A stretch of DNA of 64,000 nucleotides, taken from NCBI GenBank assembly GCA_025618425.1, contig CM046836.1, forward strand, positions 24,125,030 through 24,189,029. The letters run 5' to 3'. The translations under genes and the position numbers were made by a program. Position 1 is the first letter of the stretch; every line of letters starts with the position of its first letter. The notes under the pieces were generated by a model that was given only the letters and a program-made list of their open reading frames with translations, searched no databases and was not told the DNA's origin. Positions 10,546-20,753 of the stretch are shown in pieces. This stretch comes from Heliocidaris tuberculata. Its lineage: Eukaryota; Echinodermata; Echinoidea; Camarodonta; Echinometridae.

Positions 10546-11218
10546 CTGGGGGTGTTTCATAAAGCTGTTCGTAAAGTTACTCATGACTTTACGAACGACC
10601 TGAATATGAAGTGCTAGATAGGATGCCCAAAGTTTTTCCTGAGGTTTTAACAAAGGGTGAATGTATTTCCAACAACATCTACCTCGCATTAAAAATGTTT
10701 GTTATGATAAGAATGTTAAAGGGTACCAATCACCAGAAATAATTTTGCTCTGTATGTTAGAGGTTTCATGTCGTTATACTATATTCAAAATATGGGCTTC
10801 AAATGTTACATCTATAAAGAGATATTGCAATTTCAATTACACTCTCTGTAAGCGTAAAAGCGACTCGTGAGTAGACTACTCGACGCACCCGTACGCGCTC
10901 GCCAAGATAAAGGCTCGCGCGGAACCAAACTCGGAATTCGGTTCCGCGCGAGCATTTTCATGTTATCCTTTATTTCCTTCATACTCATTAACTGTTGACC
11001 TATAGAATACCAGACAAAGTTCTTTGAGGTTGATTTTATACTTTCTAGCTGTACACAAATTATTTTTTTCAGGTGATTGGTACACTTTAATCTACATCTG
11101 CACAGTTCAACTTTAGTTGATGCAGTTAAAAATGATTGAGCATCCATTTGGCTTGTCATATTTAAGTCATTCGTGAAGTCATGCGTAACTTTACGAACAG
11201 ATTATGAAACACCCCCAG
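10546..11218. mobile_element. Foldback element, family K, with a nested family D element
   Basis: Outer ends are CTGGGGGTGTTTCATAA and its exact reverse complement. Each end has a further subterminal part: GTTCGTAAAGTTACTCATGA on the left is mirrored near 11180-11198. The interior is interrupted by the family D element at 10716-11090. No coding frame. I did not find a clear target duplication. Confidence 0.8.
10716..11090. mobile_element. TTAA element, family D (copy 1), nested
   Basis: Bounded by TTAAAGGGTACCAATCACC and GGTGATTGGTACACTTTAA, inverted repeats ending in TTAA. Near the centre GCTCGCGCGGAACC at 10913-10926 pairs exactly with 10940-10953, a 14-bp GC-rich stem in otherwise AT-rich DNA. 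Other copies lie at 27872-28250 and, with a different interior, 17710-18162. Confidence 0.88.
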
Positions 11219-12104
11219 GTCACATTAATGACCATCAATTGAAGTCAATTAAAGGTACACCGTACTATATGGTGTGTACGTGTGAGTATGCTCGTGTCTG
11301 TTAATAGTAGGGCAGCTCTAGGGTGTACCGTTAATGAAAATCTCGTTATCGTTATCGCTATCGGACAAATTTGACACGCCCTTTATTCTTCTTCATGGAT
11401 CTCTTCCGATACTTATAAGCATAAGCCTGTATTCCTACTATAATCAGTATATGTAATATATTCTTCGTGAACCATTCTTAGAGCAGGATCAAAACGCTAA
11501 GGTGTAAAATCTGCTTTGAAAATTCGTACACAGTGCATAAACTTTTCTTTAACTTTGTCACGCAAAAAATTGCGAAATTTGTACAAAATTTTAGAGCTCT
11601 TAAAAGAAAAACAAAAACAACACGCAAATTAAACTTGAAAAGATGTAGCGTTGTGAAGCCAGTAAGATTATGGGCTTGTCTTAGTGTTCAGAGTAGTGGT
11701 CCTATAACCGGGAGGTCCGGGGTGCGAAACCTATGCGCTAGTAAATGTCTTTCTATATAAAGGCACTGATCATTTGCGAAGGATCTAAAGCCATAATTTC
11801 ACCGCTTGCTTAGTTTTAAGCATATAATTCTTTTCCTATAGCATGCAGATCATATTGTGATTGGGTGTGTGAATTCAGCGGAATCATTGCCCAATCTGGC
11901 AAATAATTATTATCTTTCCCTTTTTTGTTGTTAATTCTCTATGCGAATATTCAGGTCTATAATCTGTGCTAGTGATATAGAAAATATATCCCTTGTCACA
12001 TTAATTCGCCTGAGGAAGCATCAGTCATCTACCACAACCACGACTATACCGACTGACATCGTTGTCACCGTCTTACATCGGTGCGTCAGACACTTCAGTT
12101 CAAG
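11219..12104 (+). other. Upstream region of the membrane-protein gene
   Basis: Presumed promoter and 5' UTR of the gene starting at 12105. It includes a TATA-like TATATAAA at 11754-11761. A stretch at about 11660-11735 (GTGGT.CTATAACCGG..GGGTGCGAAAC) faintly resembles a decayed tRNA-derived SINE head. Upstream ATGs (for example 11941) mean the transcript start or a 5' splice must lie close to 12105, or these ATGs are bypassed. Confidence 0.35.
11754..11761 (+). promoter_or_regulatory. TATA-like box
   Basis: TATATAAA followed by GGC, about 345 bp upstream of the start codon. It is a good consensus match, but the implied 5' UTR would include several ATGs. Confidence 0.2.
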
Positions 12105-12258
12105 ATGTCTTCCAGTAAGAAAGATATGAGATTGGAAGAGGGGTCGCCCCCAAGCTACAAGGGCAAAGAAGAACACAACATACCCCTGGTCGCCCTCACC
12201 GTAATCATGGTCATCATCTACTGTGGATCTCTACTCATCCCAAACTCTGAACGCTGGG
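12105..12258 (+). CDS. Exon 1 of the membrane-protein gene
   Basis: Encodes residues 1-51 and the first base of codon 52. It contains the hydrophilic N-terminus and the first membrane segment. The donor is GG|GTAAGT at 12259. Residues ending NSERWG continue into exon 2 as GWLPTS. Confidence 0.85.
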
Positions 12259-15019
12259 GTAAGTAAAGTCGAACCTTACTGTCTGGCTGGCGCTTTTTAG
12301 TTTTGACAGTGCAACAAACAGAGCTTTCTAGGTAGCAATAATAATGAAATAAAGTTTATCAAAGACGATAAAATACAACGATTTTTTCAGAAATTGTGTT
12401 ATTTTTCGTCCTCTTATCTTGAAATGCATATTATTTGTTTTAGATACATTTTCATTCAGTTTCTTTTACACCAAGTGACAACAACGACGACATTATTGCA
12501 AGTGTTTATTTCCTTCTCCGAGGTGCAGTGGCGGATCTACATAGGGGGGGGGGGGAGCCGCCCCGTGCCCCCTCTTTTGAAACCCAACTGGCATACCTTA
12601 AGTACACAATGAAAAAAAGGCCCCTTAATTGTGTACTTTTCCGGCTCTGTGCCCCCTGTTTTACAAAATCCTGGATCCGCCCCTGCCGAGGTGTGCCCTG
12701 TTTTCTCCTCTGTTAAATGTGCGAAACAAGCTTGAATCGTCAGCAAATAGGCAAAATTTAAAATACGAAGAAGAATTCTGTAAATCATTTACTTATATTG
12801 GGAAAGTATTGGTCCTAAAACGGATCCCTAAGATACCCCACATTTCAGTAATTCTTTTCTTTCTGATTCTATACCATCATAAGCAGATAAAAAACAAAGT
12901 GATACATGTTCTCTAGGTCATTTTATGCCAGTCTAATGGTGACCCCAGTATGCCATAATGGCTTAGTATATTTCGAAGTACTGTATCATGTCTATGGCCA
13001 ATTGCGTCATAGGTTGTTGCCCCCCCCCCCCCCAATCTATTTTTAAAAAGTGCTGAGGGTTGCTTGTGATTCAGAAACATAATTTTCCTCCTTAAGGTTG
13101 GTTACCGACATCGGTGGGGAATGCCTCTGACATCCATCCCACCGAGCTCACCCCGGCCGGCTGGGCGTTCACCATATGGATCATCATCTTCATGTGGCAG
13201 ATGGTCTGGCTCGTCTACGCCCTCGTTAACCTATGTCGACGGAACGACCAGGGACCCGTGTACCTCAACCCACCAATCCTCAAACTTCCCTTTGTCGTCG
13301 CGTACACGGTCAGTTTGGTGGCCATCATCGCCTGGTACTTCGTCTGGACCTACCTGATCATCTGGGCATCGTTCATCGTCATCGCCATCATCCCCGTGTC
13401 CGTGTGGACGTGCATCGCCCTGCTCACCCGCGGTCTCGTCCAATACAGGGATAATTTCTCAAGGTAAGAGTAAGATGATGTAATGGGAGCTGACCAAAAT
13501 TTTCAGTAGAGAAAACTTTTCAAAGTGGAAGCAAAATATCTAATATTTTCAAGATATGACCTACAATATAATGCATGTGTCTCTTATATTGGTCTATTCC
13601 CGTTTTGAAACAGAGCCCTCTGTCGTCAAGATATTATAAGCGCTGATCAAGTTGTGTTATAAAGCCTGTAACTTGATCATTGAAAGGAATCCAAATATCA
13701 AGTTGTTCTGACAGAAAGAGGAAAAATCAGAGAAGCAGATTGGTGAAAGTTTGAACGAAATTGGACAAACAATTAGAAAGTTGTAATCACTATACATATG
13801 GGAACTTCAAATTGGCCGAATCGGTAATGTCACTGTGGTGTAGTGGCGGATAACTCCCCCATTTGCTCCAGCACACAAAATGACTAAAATGTCATTTTTC
13901 CAAAAAGTATTACTTAGTAGGATCATTTTCTTTTATGAGGACCTATAACAATATATTATTTACAATATATGTTGAGTACTGGCCGGAGGGAAAAGGCGCT
14001 TCTTAGAAAACCGCAAGTTTAATGATATTTTTGTGACTCCCCATATTGTCAATTATTTGGGATTCGCACAGATTTAGTGATCTCATTTCTCAAACATCCA
14101 TAACTTTCTTATTCCTTGTCCGATTTCTTTCAAACTTTCACCATCTTGTTTTTCTTAATTTTCTGCTTTTACACAAATCAACATATTACGAACTGAAGGT
14201 CGGATTGCCCTTCAACATTTTGATTTGATTTGATTTGATTTGTTTCCACGATCGGTTTACATATGTACATGAAAAAGCAAAATATAAGCATATAAATCCA
14301 ATGGCATAATACAAAGGATAATACATAATATATAATAACAACTCGGTATAATAAATATCTTCCAGTAGAGGTAATAAAGGCATACAGTATATCCACTTGT
14401 GGGGGAACCTATTAAAAGCGAGGCTTGTCAAGTTAGGTCCCCATTTAACAAAGGAAAGGAGCAGGAAAGTAGAATTGTGAGATAAAGATGAGAAGAAATA
14501 AAGAAAGGACGGAAATCAGCAGATGGAAACAGAAGAGAACATAAAAAAGATTAATTAATTGTAAATTTCTTTCTAACCTCTTCCTGTTTCACAATCAGCC
14601 GAGTCGACCTCTGGGTTTACCGCATTCTCGTCCTCAACGGCCTTGCCATCTTCGGTACCTGGACCACGCTTGCCACTCACATCAACATAGCCATGATGTT
14701 CATCTACGACTTCGGCACAACCATCGATGTCGGATCCACCATCGCACTCGTCATCGTCCTCCTCCTCGTCATCGTGTACGCCTTCCTCGATCTCTTCGTG
14801 TGGGATCGTTATCTCCGTTACAACTTCCTATCCTTCCCCGTGGTCATCTGGGCGGTGTCGGCCATCCTTGATAAGAGAATGGACGTAGATGACTTCAGCG
14901 TCGACGCGAATTTTATACTCGCGGCCATTTTGTTGTCAGTTGGTTGCGTCGCGTTCGTTCTAAAGTTGGTTCTACTCGTCGTGCGTTCCGTGCGGGAGAG
15001 CCGGCGCCAGATCATCTAG
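12105..15019 (+). CDS. Multipass membrane protein of the TPAGW-type (TspO-like?) family, 3 coding exons, 313 aa
   Basis: Joining 12105-12258, 13097-13463 and 14599-15019 gives one 942-bp frame (313 residues plus stop), with phase 1 then phase 2 junctions and GT/AG introns. The start has an A at -3 (TTCAAGATG). The cytosolic-looking, charged N-terminus (1-25) is followed by about seven to eight hydrophobic segments: roughly 26-46, 72-95, 116-136, 138-162, 183-208, 218-240, 248-264 and 276-301. Between the first two lies a loop with a possible N-glycosylation site (NAS, 60-62) leading into TPAGWAFTIW at 70-79. The C-terminus is basic (VRESRRQII). The TPAGW.F.IW helix start recalls tryptophan-rich, TspO-like membrane proteins of bacteria and uncharacterised invertebrate homologues; this is from memory of the family and not tested. 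Ligand and function are unknown. The exons use mostly C/G-ending codons, unlike the flanks. Both introns contain transposons, and the last half exon is duplicated downstream. Confidence 0.85.
12526..12685. mobile_element. hAT-like non-autonomous element (copy 2) in intron 1, perfect 8-bp TSD
   Basis: Starts CAGTGGCGGATCTAC and ends CCTGGATCCGCCCCTG. CCGAGGTG flanks it at 12518-12525 and 12686-12693. The interior around 12590 reads GGCATACCTTAAGTACACAA, which is the empty-site equivalent of the TTAA element nested in the copy at 48660-49211. It lies wholly within intron 1 and does not disturb the splice sites. Confidence 0.92.
12694..13096 (+). other. Remainder of intron 1
   Basis: AT-rich intron sequence with a C-run at about 13020-13034 just upstream of the acceptor region (TTTTCCTCCTTAAG ending at 13096). 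Confidence 0.7.
13097..13463 (+). CDS. Exon 2 of the membrane-protein gene
   Basis: Encodes codons 52-173 and two bases of codon 174, covering the TPAGWAFTIW motif and membrane segments 2-4. The acceptor is CTTAAG|GT and the donor AAG|GTAAGAG. Several shadow frames are open on both strands because the exon is GC-rich. Confidence 0.87.
13680..14214. mobile_element. Foldback element, family A (copy 2) in intron 2
   Basis: Clearly related to 236-828 over its length, for example AGAAGCAGATTGGTGAAAGTT near 13732. Terminal TTAA is degraded (left AAAGGAATCC, right GGATTGCCCTTCAA). Located in intron 2, with no coding capacity. Confidence 0.8.
14216..14455 (-). mobile_element. LINE-like 3' tail, antisense, in intron 2
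   Basis: On the minus strand an AT-rich stretch ends in GTGGAAACAAATCAAATC and further AAATC units (14218-14242 on plus). Short tandem ends of this kind are usual for 5'-truncated CR1/L2-type LINE copies. No reverse-transcriptase motif is visible. Confidence 0.45.
14599..15019 (+). CDS. Exon 3 (terminal coding exon) of the membrane-protein gene
   Basis: Acceptor TTTCACAATCAG|C at 14598; the first base completes Ser174. Encodes residues 174-313 with membrane segments 5-8 and stop TAG at 15017-15019. The tandem duplication starts inside codon 219 (14733). Confidence 0.87.
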
Positions 15020-15248
15020 AAGCCACAAGCATGTAGAAGATAAGATGTCATGTCGCCATATCACTTTCTAATAATAGATGCATGTGCTTGTAAGATGTAG
15101 CCGTGACATACTCATAAAGACGTTACCCTTTTTTGTGTAAATCGTAATATGTGTTTGATCCGTGATAGTTATTTCAATGAGCTAAAGACAATAAATGATA
15201 AAGGGATTGAAGAAGACCAATTCATACAAACAGTATTGTCCGAAATAC
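14733..15248 (+). repeat. Tandem duplication unit 1 (516 bp), gene 3' end
   Basis: Covers codon 219 to the stop of the membrane-protein gene plus 229 bp of 3' UTR. It is followed without spacer by unit 2 at 15249. The junction carries a two-base GA shared by both ends (AATAC|GATCC at the centre, AATAC|GACAG at the far end). Confidence 0.95.
15190..15195 (+). promoter_or_regulatory. Polyadenylation signal AATAAA (unit 1)
   Basis: AATAAA about 170 bp after the stop codon. Repeated in unit 2 at 15707-15712. Confidence 0.4.
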
Positions 15249-15765
15249 GATCCACCATCGCACTCGTCATCGTCCTCCTCCTCGTCATCGTGTACGCCTT
15301 CCTCGATCTCTTCGTGTGGGATCGTTATCTCCGTTACAACTTCCTATCCTTCCCCGTGGTCATCTGGGCGGTGTCGGCCATCCTTGATAAGAGAATGGAC
15401 GTAGATGACTTCAGCGTCGACGCGAATTTTATACTCGCGGCCATTTTGTTGTCAGTTGGTTGCGTCGCGTTCGTTCTAAAGTTGGTTCTACTCGTCGTGC
15501 GTTCCGTGCGGGGAGAGCCGGCGCCAGATCATCTAGAAGCCACAAGCATGTAGAAGATAAGATGTCATGTCGCCATATCACTTTCTAATAATAGATGCAT
15601 GTGCTTGTAAGATGTAGCCGTGACATACTCATAAAGACGTTACCCTTTTTTGTGTAAATCGTAATATGTGTTTGATCCGTGATAGTTATTTCAATGAGCT
15701 AAAGACAATAAATGATAAAGGGATTGAAGAAGACCAATTCATACAAACAGTATTGTCCGAAATAC
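15249..15765 (+). repeat. Tandem duplication unit 2 (517 bp)
   Basis: As far as I can read, identical to 14733-15248 except for one extra G in the GTGCGGGGAG run near 15512. That change would shift the frame of the repeated C-terminus to end GEPAPDHLEATSM. The open frame 15149-15553 is a by-product and has no start or splice context of its own. Confidence 0.95.
15250..15553 (+). pseudogene. Duplicated C-terminal exon fragment
   Basis: Repeats residues 220 to about 305 of the membrane protein. It then runs out of frame because of the extra G, and there is no acceptor in front. It lies in what would be the 3' UTR of the gene. Confidence 0.75.
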
Positions 15766-15775
15766 GACAGCAGAC

Positions 15776-15781
15776 AATAAA
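15776..15781 (+). promoter_or_regulatory. Polyadenylation signal AATAAA beyond the duplication
   Basis: First AATAAA in unique sequence after the duplicated block. Probably the ancestral signal together with the one inside each unit. Confidence 0.4.
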
Positions 15782-16614
15782 GGTATTGGGTGTGTTTTTA
15801 TAAACTTTGCTAAATTAGATGTACATAGCCATGTTGCCTCTCCGCGACACGAGTATTTCCTATAAGTTATGCTATTTTCTCTGTAAATACTCTGAAATAG
15901 TTACATATGTAGAGAAGAGCGATCTTTTTATCGTTAGGTCATTAAATGTAATAATGATAATAACAAATGATAATAACAAATGGTACTGTACGTGGTATTC
16001 GATATTTCAATATGACCAAATATAACGTCTTCCATTTTGTTATTAAAGCACATATTTGTTACTTTTCTCTTCCGACATCATTTTTGTTATATACAAATAA
16101 TATGTTTTCTGTAAAAGTTAAATAAGCTTTTAATGTTTATATTCATTGTTATTAAAATCCTTGCTTTTTATTTCATACACAATTAAGTATGATAATACTT
16201 CCACGTTTATTGATTTAGATATCTCCAGATGTGCTAAGCTCAAACTAGTCTGTTATACAACACACTGTTTCCACTCATCATAAGAAACGCTTTTTTATAT
16301 AAAATTTGTGAGTTGATAGATTACAGGTCCTCTTGTATCCCTGTCAAAATAATTACTAGTCAGCCTTCTAGTAGCCTCGCTCCACAACATCGGTACTCCA
16401 ATAAATACTGTTGTTCCATAATACAGACCGCCCTCTTTGCCAGTGCCGACACTGATATGACTGTGTGTTGAGCAATAACATGTGAATAATTAATATGACG
16501 TACCGAATTAATCAAAAGTTACATGCCATTCGAATAAGAGGGCGGCAAAATCAACAGTTCTGCCTTATCTATGGAGTGTAGGGATCATCGATCTCTGCTT
16601 GAGGACATCGTTCT
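15782..16614. other. AT-rich non-coding sequence
   Basis: No open frame or repeat structure stands out. Confidence 0.5.
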
Positions 16615-17400
16615 ATCATCGTCAAGATAATGATAAAGATGATGATGATACTGCTGTTGATGCAGCTGATAATGATGGCTAGGACATGACAATAATAACG
16701 GTAGTGATGATGCTATTGATGAAGATAAGGAGGTGGAGGAGGAGATGTATGCTTATAAGGATGATGAGGATTGTGATGAATAAAGATGAGGATGGGGATA
16801 GTAGTAGTGGTTGTGATGGTGATGATGAAATGATGATAATGGTTGTGTTGGTGGTGGTGGATGATGGTGGTGGAGGTGGTGATGATGGTGATGATGGTGA
16901 TGATGGTGGTGGAGTTGGTAATGATGGTGATGATGGTGATGATGGTGGTGGGGTGGTGGTGGTAGCGATGAGATGATGATGATGGTGGTGATGATGGTGA
17001 TGATGGTGAGATGGTGATGATGGTGATGATGGTGGTGGAGTTGGTGATGATGGTGGTGATGATGATGGTGGTGGTGATGGTGGTGGTGGTGATGGTGGTG
17101 ATGGTGATGGTGGTGGAGGTGGCGATGATAATGATGATGGTGGTGATGATGGTGGTGGAGGTGGAGATGATGGTGATGATGATGGTGATGATGATGGTGA
17201 TGGTGGTGATGAGGATGGTGATGGTGGTGATGATGATGGTGATGATGGTGGTGGTGGTGGAGATGATAATGATGGCGGTTGTGATGGTGATGATGATAAT
17301 GATGAGGACGTTAGTAGTGGGTTGTGGTGATAATGATGATGATGATAATAATGACAATGAAGGCGATGATAGTGATGGGAATGGTAATGGCTGCGAGGAT
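16615..17400. repeat. Long imperfect ATG/GTG-type trinucleotide repeat
   Basis: About 780 bp made mostly of GATGAT, GGTGGT and GATGGT units, imperfect and interrupted. It yields a 264-codon Thr/Ile-rich frame on the minus strand and Met/Val-rich frames on the plus strand, all of which I regard as artefacts. It borders a SINE on its right. Confidence 0.9.
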
Positions 17401-17424
17401 GATAATGAATGTGACTTTTTTATT

Positions 17425-17620
17425 TTAAGAAACGGGTTCTCAATAAAATTTGCAGACACGCATTGTCGTGCCAAACACCATTTATCTAATTTACGATGAA
17501 AGAGCAAGATAGATAAAAGGCCTTGCTGAAGGGCATACGTGCCGTACCGGGGATCGAACCCACGATCCTCTTATTTCCAGTCGAGTGTTTTTAACCCTTT
17601 ACCACTCGGCTACGAAACCT
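17425..17620 (-). mobile_element. tRNA-derived SINE
   Basis: On the minus strand an A-box-like TAGCCGAGTGGT (complement of 17601-17612) and a B-box GGGTTCGATCC (complement of about 17549-17559) have tRNA spacing. The sequence continues with TGCCCTTCAGCAAGGCC into an AT-rich tail. The 5' and 3' ends do not form an acceptor stem, so it is not a functional tRNA gene. The CCTTCAGCAAGG body is typical of animal SINEs (family knowledge). Confidence 0.7.
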
Positions 17621-17709
17621 CTACAACAAAGACGGCAACAAATAAGATGATAATGATGATCGCGATAATGGCAATAGCGATGATGTAAATTATTTTTATT
17701 TTAAATGTG

Positions 17710-18162
17710 TTAAATGGTACCAATCACCAACATATATATTATATTGTAAACAAATAGATCTCGGACTTGCAAAGTTATAGACAAAATAGGAATGAAAAGT
17801 CCGTATACGATGAAAAAATTCGAATTTTCGGCCATCAGGAAATGATGAAATTTATTATTTAGGTACGCAAAAGAGCGTGAAGCGCAAAAAACAACGCAAA
17901 AGCTCCATGGATACCAGCGCAACCATGGTAGAGATCAGAAAGGAGAGGAAAGGAGAGAGAGAGAGAGAGAGAGAATGACGTAAAACACGTCACAAAGAAA
18001 TATATATATATACATAATTCTATGAAGAGTTATTACAAGTTTAATTTCATTTTCTTCATACTCCTTAACCGTTCACTCAGAGAAGGTCAGGTGAAATGTT
18101 TTGAGGTTAGTACACTCTAGCTGTACTAACTTTTTTTTTTTCAGGTGATAGGTACACTTTAA
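17710..18162. mobile_element. TTAA element, family D ends with different interior
   Basis: TTAAATGGTACCAATCACC on the left and AGGTGATAGGTACACTTTAA on the right match the family D termini. The interior differs from the other D copies apart from CTTCATACTCCTTAAC-like and GAGGTTAGTAC words near the right end. It contains (GA)n at about 17955-17975. Confidence 0.8.
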
Positions 18163-19730
18163 GCAAAGTCCATACCTAGTGCCCAAGTAAGCGATCGAAG
18201 TTCTTTAGAAATCAACTTTGCAAAGTAAAAAAAAATAAAGAATCACTTATTTGCCTCCAAGACTTGCTTCTGACAATCATGACAATGTAATTATGTCTGC
18301 AACATTAAATTTAATACTCAGGTAGTAATATCAAGCTTAACTCTAAAAAGGCCGGATTATTTTGGTGCTCTCTCTGCCGATGGATTCCACCCCACCCCCA
18401 TGGTATCTCGGCCACGGAGTGACGGAAAATTCTGCAACTTGGCACACAGATAGAGTAACGAAGTAAAGAATAACCCTGTAAAGTTTCATATCTATATCTC
18501 AAATGCTATGCGCGAATTGACAATTCTGCATTGTGTACAATACAATATTGAGAAATGATCAATTTGGCCGCGTGATTTTTGACGAAGCGCAGAATTGTTT
18601 AATTACAATAGGCTGTTTAAGACACATTAATCATTCGGGGGCTAGAATGATTTCTGTCATCACCCATGCATGACGACCATGACCCATTATCATGGACACT
18701 TTGTGAATGATGACGATGGTGTTTATCGAGGAAAGGATGTCGGTGCGGTGGTTGTGACGGCCTCCCACCATGTTATGACGTCTCACTATAATGACGATGC
18801 GTTCATCGAAAATGATGTTCGGTCCGTCTCTTCTTCACCCCCCCCCCCCCCCGTTAAAGCCGTGTATATCTACGACACCACAATTCATAGGCGGCTCAGA
18901 GGGGATGGGTGGGGTTGCAAATCCCATCTCGAGATGAATAAAACAATAGGTTTTATAAAAAATTATGCTTTCGATGTTTTCTAACACCCTTTTTTTTGGT
19001 AATATAATAATGTGAAAAGGCCCTACAATTTGTACAATTTGTCATGAAAAAGAATTTGACCATAGTAGATTTAGAATAATCCAGTATTGTCTCCTATAGA
19101 TTGAAGATTTAGGGATGGGAATTATTGTTGCCTTGGATTCATCTGTATACAAAACATTATACATTGATCGATGATTGAATTGAGAGATTGTTTTGCCAGA
19201 CCGAATTAACTCACCCTAAAAGCGGTTGCATTACGACAAGTTAAAAGTTAGTTAAGTTAAACATTAAGATAATGAAAATGATTTGAAAAACAAAACTTGT
19301 AACATGAATTATATTTGTGGTACTCCTTACTAGATTTAAAGTAAGTGTTAATGATCGATTGACTAAATCATTTATTGAAATTATTGATTAAGGAATGATG
19401 AATGAAAAAAAATGAATATTTCGTCAACTTACTATTAAAATTGCAATAAATGACCTCATAAAAATAGTTTTGTATCAAATCATGTTCAGTGTATGACCAA
19501 GTTATGGGAAAATTAAAATATTTCGTACATGACTCATTATCAGTGGTCTGTCTCCTTCGTAGAAGGAGATGAAGAATAAGGACCTGTTTTGCATTAAACA
19601 ATAGATGGGAAAACCCACTTCAACCAGAGACTCAATCATTCGTTTAAATAGATGAATCCGAACGACTAGGGTGCGTCTATACCATTAAAAAAAAAAAATT
19701 CTCCCGATTACAAATATAATCGTCTTTAAC
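18163..19730. other. Non-coding sequence
   Basis: A 104-codon frame at 18670-18984 spans a C-run (18839-18852) and has no domain I recognise. Otherwise AT-rich. Confidence 0.45.
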
Positions 19731-19734
19731 AGTC

Positions 19735-20190
19735 AAATTTCGCTGTCCATACGGTGTGTGGCATCATGCCCCGTTCTTAGCATGGAGACGGCAAAATATG
19801 ACCATGATAGAGGAATTTTAGATTTGCATGTTGACATAATTGGACTGCTACGTAATGATGTCATTTTGAAGTTCTGTGCGCATGAGTCAGGCCTTCACCT
19901 TCTCGCTACTCCTGAATGGGACCATGATTTTACCGTCCTCTCTAAAACTAAAAATTCTCAGTTGAGATTTCACAGTTGTGACTTCACATGAAGGAGAAAA
20001 CACACATAGAATAAAGAAAATTGTGGTAAGAGAGAGATAGAGAGATGACTGAGATGACATTTTGCTGTCAATACAATGTGACATGTGCTAGGAATTGCAG
20101 CATGAGCTCTCACACCATTTGGACAGCGAATTGAGATGACATTCCGCTGTCCATACGATGTAAGATCTCCCAGCGCACGAAGGTCTCACA
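19735..20190. repeat. Repeat cluster with CGCTGTCCATACG motif
   Basis: CGCTGTCCATACGGTGT near 19741, a variant GCTGTCAATACAATGT near 20063 and CGCTGTCCATACGATGT near 20144 are in one orientation. ACACCATTTGGACAGCGAA near 20112 is in the other. This looks like remnants of inverted-repeat element ends, possibly two overlapping elements. Confidence 0.5.
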
Positions 20191-20285
20191 CAGTATGGCC
20201 AGCTAAAAAATCTAAAGCTAAATTTAGTAAGATTGATCGTATTAAAGATATCTGGTATGGACACGTCCTAGCGGCATGTCACTGC

Positions 20286-20392
20286 ATGAAAAAAAAAAAA
20301 GAAAAAAAAAAAGAAAGACAAAAAAAAAGAAAGACAAAAAAAAACAAAAAAAAAAAAGAGAGAAAGAAAAAAAGAGAAAAGTCAACATGCAA
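20286..20392. repeat. A-rich purine tract
   Basis: Long run of A interrupted by G. The lysine-rich frames across it are artefacts. Confidence 0.9.
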
Positions 20393-20650
20393 AGTGGAAG
20401 TTATAGGTCACCTGTTTCCTACCGGACCCATGATCACAAACCAGCGGTTTTCTCTGCCTGAAAGCGCTGCCAACAAAAGATGATAAATAGGAAAAGGTTG
20501 CTGTGGCTGAAAGTTCATCGTTAGGCCCTCCTTTCCTGTGTATTGAATGCCTTTAAGCCTGCAACGTATATCCCTGTATTAGATGTCTTCCATCTATATA
20601 GGAAATGCATGTAAAGTCTATTTTCATTGGGGTTTGTAAGAAGAAAAGGG

Positions 20651-20753
20651 TTAACCCGATGGATATGATTTGATTTTAGTATGCAATGGTATAACACGCA
20701 TTTGCCATTGACTCGCGCCAAAGTTTTCTCGGGATTAGTTTTCAACGGGTTAA
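20651..20753. mobile_element. Short TTAA element (103 bp)
   Basis: Begins TTAACCCG and ends CGGGTTAA, an 8-bp inverted repeat including TTAA. Seen once in the window, so the assignment rests on the ends alone. Confidence 0.5.

Noticed and set aside
11640..11760. tRNA-derived SINE near the gene promoter
   Set aside because: Only a loose B-box-like GGGTGCGAAAC and a GTGGT word remain; too degraded to call.
15149..15553. 134-codon frame as a separate gene
   Set aside because: It is the duplicated terminal exon read from an arbitrary upstream ATG in 3' UTR sequence, and ends out of frame.
16713..17507. 264-codon open frame on the minus strand
   Set aside because: It is a translation of the trinucleotide repeat (Thr/Ile/Ser only) and has no start, splice or domain support.
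17530..17620. tRNA gene on the minus strand
   Set aside because: A and B boxes are present but the acceptor stem does not pair and a SINE body follows, so I call it a SINE head.
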